From NCBI GenBank assembly GCA_950106755.1, contig OX467091.1:11301538-11365537 (forward strand): DNA of 64,000 nt. Reading direction: 5' to 3'. The DNA is from Climacium dendroides. Lineage: Eukaryota > Streptophyta > Bryopsida > Hypnales > Climaciaceae. The position numbers were made by a program, and so were the translations under genes. The first letter of the stretch is position 1. Each line of letters starts with the position of its first letter. Below the pieces are notes generated by a model that saw only the letters and a list, made by a program, of their open reading frames with translations, ran no database searches and was not told the DNA's origin. Below, piece after piece: positions 38,941-50,886 of the stretch.

Positions 38941-40383
38941 TTTCAGTGAATTGGCGTAGAAAAAAAAATTGAATTGACATCTAATCCCAGTCGTTTCATA
39001 TTCTGTGGACCTTTGTGGAATTCGAATCCACTTGCAATTTCGACTCTAAATTTTTTGTTGACAGTCCTTGCAGCATTGTAAGCCCATGCATTGGAACGAT
39101 TGCCCAGTGCCCGAGAAGAGAATTTCACATAAATCCTGAAGTTCATGCATGAAACAGCGCAGTGTGAAGTTCGATGAATTGTCCCAAAATTCTGTGCATC
39201 GCTTCAGTCTATAGTCTCGTGAAAATTTCTACGTGACCTCACGACACCACAAAAGCAATCGGAACGGCTGGAATCCCAACTCACCATCGAGAACGAACTT
39301 CTTGAAATTCGTGGGTCACCGTATTCATTGGATACGGTGCTGTAGAGGAAGAGCCCGAGGGCCGTTCAAGGGTTAAATTATTACTGTCAGCCTGTTTATC
39401 GAGGTATTTAACCTTCTCTCTCAATACTCTTCTGCTGAGCAAGCTAGTTTCATGGAAATCAAGCAGGTTTTACGGTGCAGCCTTTTTGCGGTTGGTAGAT
39501 TTTGACTGGGATTCTTCCGTAAACAGCCGAGCTCATCCAAATGCATGCACCGAATTCATAACCACAAACCAAATTTGATTGAGATTCTTCTGTAAACAGC
39601 CGAGCTTGCGCATGCAAATGAGCATTTACTTTAAATCAGCATATTCTGAATTCCGGAAGAACTTTTAGCTTTGCGCACGGCGCTCCCCAGCTTTGTCCGG
39701 GCACTAACGTTCCCACACCAAAATGCCCTCCACTGCTTGCGCAAACAAAGCCTTTTAAGGCTTCGTTTTCGAATCCATCGCAAGCAAGGTGTGCCATTAG
39801 CTGATAATTACATGATGAAAAATACAGAGCTGATTCGGCAAACCTCGACAAACGTCAAAAACTACAGCACCTGACAACGTCGCATGCATGACGTGCCATC
39901 TCAGGATCTGAATTCGCTAAAACTGAAGACCACCGAAAATCCTTTTCCGACTGAACTACCTATACTCCATGTGCATCATTATGAGTTTGGAATTTCTTGC
40001 CATACTGGAATGACGGACCGCATGTGGCCATACTGACATCAAGGGAAGGAATGTTTTGAATTTGAAAAGCGTCTCCCGAGGTTCTTCCTGGGAATCTTCC
40101 GTAAGAACTTCCTTCCTCTAGCTTCGAATGACTGCAGTATAGAATTGCAGGGTCTCTCAGACATCCTCAACTACTTGCTTCGTGCTTGACGTTCTCAACT
40201 GCTTGCTTAGTACTTGACGTTCTCTTGTTCGAGTCTCTGGACGGTCCACGAGTTTCCCGTAGTATCCCTGAAGTCCCCTTCGGTAAGTGTCCTCTCTCCT
40301 CTTACTGTAGTTTCCAGTTAATATTTCCCGTTCATTTAAGCTTCATTGACTTGCTCTTGTATTCTAGCTGAACTTCTGTCGTC
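38941..40383. other. GC-richer flank upstream of the methyltransferase-like gene
   Basis: Composition rises from about 38950. GGCACTAACGTTCCC-like unique sequence and near-duplicate lines (CTTCGTGCTTGACGTTCTC at about 40180, CTTAGTACTTGACGTTCTC at about 40205; a TTCT(G)TAAACAGCCGAGCT phrase at about 39518 and 39590) suggest a promoter or 5' UTR region with small duplications. No protein was recognised. The 67-residue minus frame at 38943-39146 is not supported. Confidence 0.4.
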
Positions 40384-43300
40384 ATGCAGGTGGCTTCGAA
40401 CTTCGGCGGTACGCTCCATCCTCCGAGAATGCGGAACACTAGGAGACAGAAGCGGCTGCAGTCGGAAGAGGTGGAGCCGACACCGACTTTAAATGACTTG
40501 CACAACAACCAAGTTAGCATCGTCCTCCAATCGAGATGTCTGGCTCTCATTGCGAAAGATTTGAACTTTTTTCTACTCTGAAGATTCTAATATTTACAGC
40601 AGTTTTCCTGTTCATCTGGGGATACAGTTTGTCTGAGCAGTGACGATCAGTGAGCAACTATGCCAGGCATAGCTGCTTTTCCGTTTTTGATAGACCTTGA
40701 ATTGAAGATCGCCCAGTCTCTGTTTGGTAGACGAATGCCTTCGATCGGTCATAACAAATTGATCATTAGAATGTAGTTGAATTTCATGAACCGCTAGTTC
40801 AGCAGTTGGGGCGTCTTCCACAACTGGATCAACAATATGAAATAGAGGTTCTGTCATAGTCTCTGAAGTATTCTCCCGTCGCTGCGATCGTGGAAGAGGT
40901 ACGTGCATGAGTAGGTTCGCGATGAGGAGGTTCGGAAGTTCCGGAACATGCTGGGACTGGGAAGGCCAAAGTGACCAGCAAGACATGAATTGGAGGTAGC
41001 GTGAGCTACCCCAAGGAACCCTGTCGGGTCCGATAGGGTTCCCTGGGGTAGCTCACGCTACCCCCAATTCGTGTCTTGCTGGTCACTTTGGTGTCGTTGT
41101 GAGGATTCAACAGGGTCCTTCAACAGATTCAATAGAGCTACAGAGCTACTCCGCCATCGTGGTTTTCTTTTTCCATTCATCCAATCTTGTCCGTATGGTT
41201 CGATTGGGTACTGCAGTTAGGTACAGTACGCTTCGGTAGCAATATAGTAATGATGATAAATAGTGTTACGTATACTAATTGATTTAAAGAAGTCAACTAT
41301 TGGACAAAATTATTTTACAAAATTACATTTAGTGTTACATATTATTTCATCAAATTACAATGAAAAAAATAAAAACCTAAAAATATGAATTAAGAAATGG
41401 TGAACAAAACACTAAATGCAAACCAATTGAAATTTTGAGTGGGTGTGGTAGAAATTCAAGTAAAACTATTAGTAACATAACACTAAATACCATCATTAGT
41501 GTAGTCGACGTGACTTTAAGTTCATTGAGAAATTCATGGTCAATGCAAACGCCGTGGACCAAAACGCACACGCCATGAAAAAGCAAGACCAAAACCAGGA
41601 GTAGCGTGAACTACACCAAGGAACCCTATCGGACCCGACAGGGTTCCTTGGGGTACCTCACGGTACTCCTATTTCTCGTCTTGCTAACCTAGTCTCCATG
41701 GTGAGGGATGTTCAATATGCACGTCAGTAGTGGGTTTACAGTACGTTTCAGCAGCCATGTTTGGGTGCATTGACCGGGAATGACCTCAAGTGATGTCCAC
41801 GTGATTTTGTTTTATGTTCAAGTGCATGAGTTCTATTTTTTTAATTGTTTCGATTCCTTGAGTTTCCTCCCTGTATGATTATAAGGAAGGGGTAGGCATA
41901 TGTCATAAGAGGGCTTTCCCTATTTTCGTGCAAATTACAGAATTTATAAATATTTGGTATTCTAGCTATGTGAATGCTGAAATGGAAGTCAAGTAAGTTT
42001 GAGATGTCAGTTTCTGTTTTTAATATTGATTTTTTCTTCTTACTTTTTATTGATGTACTCTTAGTATTATTTTTTAAAAATTTATTCGATTGTAACTAAC
42101 ATTGGCCTACCTTATTATTAAAATGGTTTTGCAGATGAATACACATGAGAGTCTGAACGACCATGCCCTTTTACCAATACCTTCCAGTATGGCAATCCAT
42201 ATTGCAGATGTTGCGGGAACTTCGGAACCTAGGACTCCAGAAGATAGAAACATCAACATTGCTAGCCAGTCATTGCCTCATGAAGACACTGACTTGGTAA
42301 GCCTTGGAGACATTCTTGATGCTTGTGACCGAGCAGCTGATCAATTAGATGAACCTTGTTGCAGTAGGTTCAGTGATTCCAAAAAACGAAAACGAAAACA
42401 ACCAGTGTTCTCTCCTGAGAGTTCTGAGACTGAGTATAGTAGCTCTAATTGTCAAACATCAATATCCATTTCTAGTCCACCAATTGAGGATATTAGAGAT
42501 ATTGCTGGCAGCTCCGGATTGGGCAGGCACGATATTGTCCTCATCCACTTGAGTTTTGATTCAGATGCTAGTGTAGAAATTGATTGAGTTTGAAAGGAAT
42601 AGAGGCAGTTGCAGTGTTGCAGCATTTGTATTACTTAGTCATTGGTGTTATTATGATATGGGCGATTATGTATTACTTGTACAATCCTTTGTATTGAGAA
42701 TTTTCTTACCATCATAGTAAAGATTTGTTTTGCAAGTTGAACTTGGAACTTCTGGAGGACTTCCGTGTATTTCGTAATTGCTCTAAAAAATGTATATGAT
42801 CTTGCAGATGGAGGAGTCACCAATTAATCTGTCACAAGCAGAGGAAGTTCATTCAACTCCACCTACCAGTGAAAGAGGTCAACCAGAAATTGGCACTGAG
42901 GAAGAAGGAGATGTTGAGGTGAATGATGTTGATGAGGAGGAGGAAAAGGAGTTGCTGGAAGATGAACTCCGACGGTTGCAGAAGGTAGACTCTGTGGTCA
43001 CCATCGAGAGTTTGAGGATGAGGCCTCAGAAACACTCCCGAATGCGCATACCTTTGTGCAGATTGGTACCCATGCTAATGGTTAGGCCCACCCTCTCTTA
43101 TGATCTTGTAAAGCTTGAACAAGAGTTTGTTCATGGATATCGGGATGGAGCCGCAGTTTTTTATGTTTCCACAACTAATGAGGCGGGGGAGTCTTCTGAA
43201 TTCTCGAGAGATGAAATGGATGCTTGGGGTCCTTTGTGGAAATCAGAGAATGACATCTTCAATGAGTACTTAGATTCATTACCAGAGTTGAGGTACTTGA

Positions 43301-46300
43301 AGAACTCGAAGTTTTTTATCTGTGATGGAAATCACCGTCGCTTGGCGTGGATGAATCATATCTCGAGGCTGCATGTGGCGGATCGAGCTTGGCACATTTC
43401 AGTAGACAGCATCATTTTGGACACGAAAGGGAGAATAGAGCTTGTCATGCAGATTATGCATGACATCAATAAGTAAGCGTGTATCATATGATGTTGTTTG
43501 ATTGAACTTAATCTTTGACTTTTATTATTTTGTTATTCAATTTATTCATATGTATGAAATGATTTTATAGCCTAATGTGAATTGTAGGTCAACGGAGGAT
43601 TCCCATGTGAAGACCAATCTAGTTCATACTCTTTATCGTGTTCAAAAGTATGGGCTTCTTCCCATGGAGAAGTTCAATGAAATGTTGAGACCTTCTGAGA
43701 GGAAACGTTGTGGTACGCAATCAGTGAGAAAAACATGGTACTCAATGCCAATGGAGGTCTTCACGGCTTTTGTTTTTCGGGTAAGAGTGAGAATGTTCTA
43801 ACTATTTTATATATCTTTCATTTTAGGTCATTACAATATAGAAAGGGCTGAAGAATGTGCAAATTTGGTATAATTGAAATTGTGTTGATGTTATTTTTTA
43901 GCAAGAGATAGCTCAAGGAGCGGATGCCGCAGTACGGAAGTACAATGAAGTGACAGCATCTGAAGATAAAAGTGATCAAGGGGTGGCTAATGCCATGAGG
44001 GTTGGAGCTAAGGAGAAGGCGGCAAAGTTGTACGTGAAAATGGGAAAATTGCTTGCGGTGGCAAATCCTACTCACGGTCCAGGATTTCTGGAAGAGGTGA
44101 TGAAGATTTATGATGTAAAAAACGGTTGTCTTATTTTTTATTATTGTGATTTATTTAATGCTGAAAATTTTTTATTTCCTTGTGAAGGTTGAAAAGCATT
44201 GGACCACAAATGAGGTTCCTAAAATGACATTGGAAAAGCTACAAATGATAGCCACTTGCAATACCTCTGCAGCACAGAAGACAAAGTTGTTGAAGTGGTG
44301 GAACTTGTCCATGCCTTCACGGGATGCCAGACGTTTCCCTCCAAAGCTAGTTTCTGAAGATAAATTGGGGCCTTTCCTCAATAAATGGGTTTGGTGGGCA
44401 GGGGTAAGTGTTTGTATTTATGTAAATGATTTTTCATGTATATAATGACAAAATCATGAAGTACTACATTTTGCAGTTTTTGTTTTTCATGTATATGAAA
44501 CGATAATGGAGTTGTACTGATAAGAATATAATGCAGATTGAGGATAGTGCGGTAGAATACTTTGACAATGTAGTCAATAAAGATGGCCTAAAAATCAATA
44601 TGGCATCCCCACTTCAACGGGAGTATCTTCCAGAGTATATAGAAGGATGGAGAAGGAAGATTTGGGATCAAGGTTTTGGCCCGGCTTTGAAGGGATCAAA
44701 CCCTTTTAAGAAGTCGGAGACCTTCTCAAATTTTGATGGATCAAATGATGTTGTTTGTAGAGTTCTTTTCCGGTATGTTTATGTAAATATGAATTTTATG
44801 TTTCCTTACTTTCTTCGAAGGATGAGCATACGTAGTTATTTGTTCAGTGAATTTGTGTTATTTGTAACAAGGAATTCGGCTATGTGATTGTTACTAATTT
44901 TTTGAATGTTCTTATTGTAGGTATTTCAAGTACGAGCTTTTAGGGAAGAACGCCATACCTAGGGAGGATCTTCCTCCATTTCTAACCACATGGTTGGACT
45001 GGAGTTCTGAAGAGTGCATGTTCACGTCAAGCCAATTGAAGACATTCACGACGGCTCATCTAAGTGGTGGTGCGTGGTATCTAGATTGTCCGTTGACATT
45101 TACTCATCCATCGGAAGTAGAACTTCGGAAATCACTAGATGGTCTTGGCGTCATTGACTTGGAGGTTCCCGAATTCAACAACTACACTGATCAACAGAAG
45201 AAGAAAGCAATTGCAAGGAGAATGGTTGCTAACAAGAAGAAAGAGAACAAAGAGCAAGAGATTCATGAGAACAAGGAGAAGAAAGAAGCGGAGCGTCTTA
45301 TGAAGTTAGCAGAGAAGGAGAAGGAGAAAGAAGAGGGCAAGGGGAAAGGCAAAGGCAAGAAGAAAGAAGAAGGCAATAAACAAGTACCGGCGTCTTCAAC
45401 GGTTGATCAGAACTCGCATATGCAAAGTGGATCCCAAAGTGGGTTGAAGAGGAAGGCGATACTTCCAGATTTCATAAAGGACATCGTAACACAAGGTACT
45501 CAAGCCATAGTTCTTGGTGATGATGCAGACGTCACTTTAGAGGAATTGATCTTGAACGTCTCTATAGTGGACGTGATGGATAACATGGAGTCCGAGGTGC
45601 CCAAGTGCTATACTGAAGTGATGACCTTTTTGAAGAAGGTAACCATGATGCTTTGTCTAGAACTATGAATCCTTTTTTTTGTGGACCTTTGAAAAAAAGT
45701 TGTATAAATAATTGATTGTTTGCATAAATTCGTTTCTGCAGTTGGCACCAGGGAAGTCCCGTATGTATGGAGGTAAAGTGAGCCAAGCACCTTTAGTGGA
45801 CCTCATCTTCTTTGACTGCCAAGAGAATTTACCTGTCCCAAATGTATCTTCTCCAGAGAAAGCAATACCTTCATGGAATTCAGATCCAGAGTATGAAGCC
45901 ATTCAATCGGCCTTCTTCTTTGCAGATATGCACTTACAAGACCATGGGTGCATGATAGTATTTCAGTCGTGGTGTGCCGATTCAAAGGGCATTATTGCAG
46001 GATTGTGCGAGTCTTATCCTTCACTGGTAATGAAGAAGGAATGGTTGGGTATCAATCGTATGCATTTAACTTCAGCTGTGGAGGACTCGGAAACGGTTAG
46101 TGTTTTTCAAATATTTTCATAATTTTAATGGAAACTGGCATTGACAGATGGTTGTATTCTTTTCTAATACATAATTTTTTTGTGACTGTAGACTTTGAAG
46201 TTTGGAATCACTCTCTTGGTGAAGGACCTCGGTGATAAAGAGAACTCAGGGTTCTCTTTGAAGCGATCACAAGCAATGCAGAAGGCAAAAGTAGACCTAC

Positions 46301-46780
46301 GCAAGGATGATACATTAATTAACTACACAACTGAAGAGAGCATGTTGGTCAATCCACTAACCAAAATTCCATGGCAAGGGCCTCGTGAAAAGGATGCTAG
46401 GTTCTTCCAATTCCTTATAGAGGGGACAACTGAAGAAGGCGACTTGGTTTTCGACTGCACAGCATCCACTGGTTAGTTTTCATTTTAGTAACTGGATTTT
46501 CATATATGTGTTCATATAATGATTCATTGATATGAATTGTATTTTGTAATTTGTAGGTGCATCAATTACAGCATGTCGCAGCACGGGACGACACATAGTG
46601 GCTTTAGAGGAAGACAACACTGTTTTTCACGGCGTCCTTGAACCTATGAAAAGGAACATTGAAGAAGATGTGATAATAACTGAAACGCAACTGCCACTAC
46701 CGGCTGCATCTTCACAAGATTCGGATGCAATGATAGTGGTTCCTCGGAAATTTCCTCGCCGAACTAAACCTAGTAAATAA
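40384..46780 (+). CDS. ParB-like plus divergent beta-class DNA amino-methyltransferase protein
   Basis: The core model is 42808-43472, 43588-43780, 43902-44096, 44188-44403, 44537-44772, 44921-45638, 45742-46095, 46192-46471 and 46557-46780. All junctions are in phase with GT/AG borders, giving 1026 residues without stops. Possible 5' exons 40384-40512 and 42135-42296 also join in phase 0 (about 97 more residues). In core numbering, an acidic N-terminus precedes a ParB/Srx-like FFICDGNHRRLAW (DGNHRR 173-178). Residues about 590-660 are Lys/Glu-rich and probably coiled or disordered. The C-terminus has VDLIFFDCQEN (766-769) where N4/N6 methyltransferases have (D/N/S)PP(Y/F), then FDCTASTGAS (947-955) where the SAM loop DPFxGSGT sits, and HIVALEED (970-972), the ribose-binding acidic site. 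Motif IV before motif I is the beta-class order. The changed DPPY site raises doubt about catalysis. It may be transposon-derived. Confidence 0.75.
40966..41091. repeat. 126-bp near-perfect hairpin, copy 1
   Basis: Arms of about 63 bases start CCAAAGTGACCAGCAAGACA and end TGTCTTGCTGGTCACTTTGG, with the core GGTAGCGTGAGCTACCCCAAGG. The centre is near 41028 with essentially no loop. It lies within the putative first intron of the methyltransferase-like gene. It may be a fold-back MITE or a small-RNA precursor. Confidence 0.85.
41582..41685. repeat. 104-bp hairpin, copy 2 of the same family
   Basis: AGCAAGAC...GGAGTAGCGTGAACTAC on the left mirrors GGGTACCTCACGGTACTCC...GTCTTGCT on the right. 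The centre CCCTATCGGACCCGACAGGG matches that of the hairpin at 40966. Arms are slightly more diverged. The two hairpins bracket about 490 bp of AT-rich DNA. Confidence 0.8.
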
Positions 46781-46862
46781 GTTTTTCATATTTTTCAAGT
46801 GCTATTTGACATCCTACTTCTTCTATTTCGTGACTTTAATATTCTATATGTTTTTTTTGTAG

Positions 46863-47124
46863 GCGTAAGAAACTGATGTCCACAGATGCATTGAGGAAGA
46901 GACGCAAACTAGTACTAAGTCCAGAGAAGCCTTTTGATCTCCCAGTTTATGCTGAGCAATTAGCATCAACATTTGCAAACTTTGGTAGCTTAGAACCAAA
47001 ACGTAGAAAAGATACCTATGCTCTTAATGTTCTGCAATTTATAGATGAATCGGCAGCAGAGGGGAAAGAGACTTCAGAGTCTGAGAGTAGCTTGGCATCT
47101 GCAACTCAGTCCACTACAACCTAG
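46863..47124 (+). other. Possible additional last exon of the methyltransferase-like gene
   Basis: A TAG acceptor at 46859-46862 precedes an open frame with basic, coding-like character (TDALRKRRKLVLSPEKPFD) ending at 47124. A GTAAAT donor at 46773 would leave phase 1, while this frame needs phase 2. Either an unseen donor is used, or a one-base indel has detached this exon and the stop at 46778-46780 is now the real end. Confidence 0.4.
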
Positions 47125-48004
47125 ATTTATGAGATTGATATATCTCATGAGTCAAATTATTATGTATTCATTTACAGTATGATTTGATTTGATTGTGTGT
47201 TTTATGGCTACATCTTTAGTATGATTCATTCCCCTTCAACATTTTGCATTTTATGTTTTCTGTCAAAATTAACTCTTGAATGTCGGATAGGGTCCCGTAG
47301 AAATCAATGATTCTGGAACCGTGTGACATCATTTACTTTAACAATACCAAAAATAATTATTGGGAGTCAAAGTATTGTAGAAAATCTCTCTTTTCCACCT
47401 TTAATTATGTCGATGAATAGTTGCAGTTACGTCCTACATATGAGATTATTTTGTCATTCATTAGACATTTGACGTCCTATATGGCCTTTCTGGGTTGAAC
47501 ACAATTGGTTGTTGCAATTTTTTATTTCATTTAAGTTTATAAGTAAGTAAAATTTCAGAAGAATGAGCTCAAATCTTCACCAAAAAAATACACTTACATC
47601 CACGGTCATAGGTCCCCCACATTTTTTTAATAAAAAATCTTTCCCGCTCATAGGCTCACAGGCTCATGGACTCACGCTTACAAGCTCACCTGCTAGCAAC
47701 CCTGGGTTCTAATTAGTCTTCTCTTGACATGTCTTCTTTGAAATGTAGGTTCAAATGAGGCAAATTGTAACTTATTCAATATTTACTACTCTAGGTACTA
47801 TTATCAATCACTATAGTGTTAATATACTTGGTGTATTTCATAAGTACATATCATTAGAACACTTAAAAGAAACAAAATTGGTTGTTGGTTTCTGAATTAC
47901 CTACATGGTGGACATTGTGCGTCCATTGTTACCTACTGCTCTAAGAGTGTTTGTTGCAACAATTTTCCTTCTTTGCCGATGCAAACGCAAAGTCTCCAAC
48001 TACG
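47125..48004. other. 3' flank and AT-rich spacer
   Basis: It holds the inverted copy of the GAGC-type repeat (listed separately) and no gene. Confidence 0.45.
47590..47720 (-). repeat. Inverted copy of the GAGC-type dispersed repeat
   Basis: On the minus strand the order is AATTAGAACCC, GGTGAGCTTGTAAGCGTGAG, CATGAGCCTGTGAGCC, an A/T-rich run, then GACCTATGACCGTGG. This parallels 32530-32770. Confidence 0.6.
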
Positions 48005-48183
48005 CATAATCCTCTACATCATTGTCGCTAGGAGGTTCCTCGGCATTGCTGCTATGTGAGTCATAATTGTAATTCTGTAAATGAACTTCTGCAAAATCAT
48101 CATTCTCTTTGTTTGTGAAGGTTGTTTCTATGAATGACATGTGCTTCTCACCTCTCCTATGCCTTTCTAACACTACAAGTTCA
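48005..48183 (-). pseudogene. C-terminal remnant of a transposon-type protein
   Basis: The minus strand reads openly from VLERHRRGEKHMSFIE through NDDFAEVHLQNYNYDSHSSN to an acidic tail PSDNDVEDYA and a stop. The composition is protein-like and unlike the AT-rich surroundings. The family is not identified. No further upstream coding could be traced. Confidence 0.4.
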
Positions 48184-50440
48184 GTTCACAATAACCTAGT
48201 CCCTCCAATTATGCATGTTTAGCACTCATTCATAGATACAATCCAATTGAATAGTAGTAGTCACAATTCTTGAATTACTTAGTTAAGATACATCTATAAG
48301 CAAATGACAAGGTACGATATGAGATACTATAGAATATATTATACAAAGTATGTTCATTGATAAGGAATGAGCTAATGGCTTGTAAATCTAACTTACAATA
48401 AATGATTTTGGAGAAAGCAAATGGAAGTTCTAGAAGTCACTCAAAAACACTTGCATTTCTGTCCAACTATGTGTCCTATTCCATCAACAATGAAGTATTA
48501 ATATACTACTTCATGTTCCTAAACCACTACATAGCTCTTTATGTTACAACTAAAACATGTCACCATTTCCAATATACCATGGTCTTCTTTGTGTTACATG
48601 TGGCTTTCGATTATGTTGCTGCCTTTATTTGGAGCTATCCAACTAGAAACCACATTAGAACTATCCCAAATAAAAATAAGGAAATGACTCTCCCTCTTTG
48701 CTGCATTTCAACCACCCTATTGACTGTCAATGGGGGGCTAGTTGGTAATGGGTGGCTCCACCTTAAATAATTGTAGCTGAAGCAAATGTATTTTAGCATT
48801 TCAACATGTAGTGAAAGTACAACAAAATTAAAAAAATCGGTGAAATTGTCAACTGCTTATGACACGAGCCTTAAGCCTTGAATTTGTGTTTTAATGGATT
48901 TTAAGTTCTTTTGCCATGGCAACACCTAAAAAGCTAGCATGCATATTTCTTCTCACCACTTTGTACTAGAACTCTTACCATCTTAGTGCACACTCCCTGG
49001 AATCATTTGCTAAGGTACAAATTCACTACTTTATAAGGAAATGACTTAAATATGTTCTAGTTTTGTTTGGCTATGATGATGTTTGCCACATACCTTTCTT
49101 GCTCTTCAATATCACATTTAATAGTTGCTGAAAATAATATTGTTGTTCTCAACAAAGAATATTTTTATTTTATGCGGTAGACTTCCATCAATTTTGTTTA
49201 TATAAGAAATTTTGCTTAACTTTGTTTTGACCTCAAATGTTGGTTAAAATGGCAAAAATGGAAGACTTTTGTGATATTGATGCAGTTTTAGTTTTGATAT
49301 TAGATTTGGGGCTTCAATAACAACTTCTATGATATTGGTCTAGTTCCTCGGATCTAATCTTGGCCTAGTTTTTAGAGATTTAAAATATCCTAATTTTCAG
49401 AGCCTTAGCCACTTGAATGTCACATATTGGCACACTGAAAGACGTGATACCTATCTAGTAAGATCATTTTTAAGTGACTAAATTCCCTCAATTTTGAAAC
49501 ATGCATGTGACCAATTTCATAAAACTCTAATCAAAACCTATCTGTCCTAGGTAGTGGTTTTAGACCTTGCAATTACTATAGTTTGAGGAAAAGCATATCA
49601 TTCAGTATCTTAGTTTGCTTAGGACTAGTGTGCTTTGTACCATTGCCACAATCAAAACTCAAAACAAAAGTAAAAGTAATTTTTTAATTTTTTAGATCCA
49701 AAAAATACTTCAAAATTCAATAACTTTCACACCGTTAGCCTAAACACCACAAAACAAAGCTAAGTGCTTTCCAATGGTACCAATCATGCGACTGGAGGAC
49801 GCATAGTTCAAGAGATCTCAATGTGACAAACAAACAAAACAAAACAAACATGTCTAAGATATAGATATCACACAATATACTAAAGTGAGAAGATTGACTA
49901 TCCCAATTTGAATTAGAGAATGCATCATTAGGGCCGTTGTAGTGCACAACTTCAATTGCCAGATTAATATCTTCTTTCTGTCCATTTTGAGTTTCATTGA
50001 TTTTGAACATCAAATTCTTGTCATGAATACTTGACCTTCCAAAGAGTTTTCAATTCTTATTTGAGAATCTCCTCTTACTGCAAAACACAATTTTTACCAC
50101 CCCTATTGTATACTATGCTTCAATTCTAGCTTGAATCTAGAATAGTTGCATGCCAACTCTAAGTCTAAGTTGGTGAGAATTGATTGAGAGCTGCCAATTT
50201 TGATGTAGTGCACATTCAAATTGCAAGTCTTTCATTTTCATTGATGTAGTGTCATGGACTATAGTGGCCCAACCATGGAGGTGGAATTGAAAACCAGCAA
50301 AAAGCCAAGCATGAGTACAAAATAAGTCCACACACTCTTGCCAAGTGAAGGAAAAAATGGAGTGCCATGTGGAAATGTGATCCCACATGCTAGACCCAGA
50401 ACACTAGCATTTGACGAGAAATTTCAAAAATTGTCCCCTT
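48184..50440. other. AT-rich intergenic DNA, no gene supported
   Basis: The 122-codon plus frame at 48402-48770 and minus frames at 49735-50388 show no domain, splice context or composition shift. They may be chance or very old element debris. Confidence 0.4.
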
Positions 50441-50886
50441 AAAAAGGAAAGTTTTTGAGTTCTCATAGGAATTAGGAAAACTTAAGAATACCGGATCTCC
50501 GGATCTGGAAAAATTCCATTAGGTATAAAAAACCTAATTCCGGAATCCTAGAAAGTTCCGGAAATCGGATGACGGCGCCGGCCCTAAAAGCCAGAAACCG
50601 GATCCGTACTAGGGTTAGGTTTTTGCCGCCAAAACCTGTCTCGTACATTCATCCGACCGACTGTCCGTCTGGCCAGTATAAGAGGAGAACTGTAGCCGGA
50701 AGAAGACACGAGTACTTCCTTATTTTCCTTACACCTGTGTTTTCCATCTTCCTAGCTTTTTGAGAATTCCGATAGACTGAGGGACTATGTGAGTTGCGAT
50801 CGTGCAGGGGTTACCGGAGTGAATCTTTGTGAGTCGGAGAGCGGGAGAGGTAGGGAGAGATTGTGTGAGATTTTCCTGTGAGCACG

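Noticed and set aside
39004..39030. TTCGAATCC sequence resembling a tRNA B-box
   Set aside because: No A-box at the right distance and no pairing arms on either strand.
40612..40986. 124-codon minus-strand frame
   Set aside because: It partly runs over the hairpin arm and has no domain; it lies in the putative intron of the plus-strand gene.
48402..48770. 122-codon plus-strand frame
   Set aside because: Hydrophobic low-information translation in AT-rich DNA with no domain, no composition shift and no neighbouring exons.
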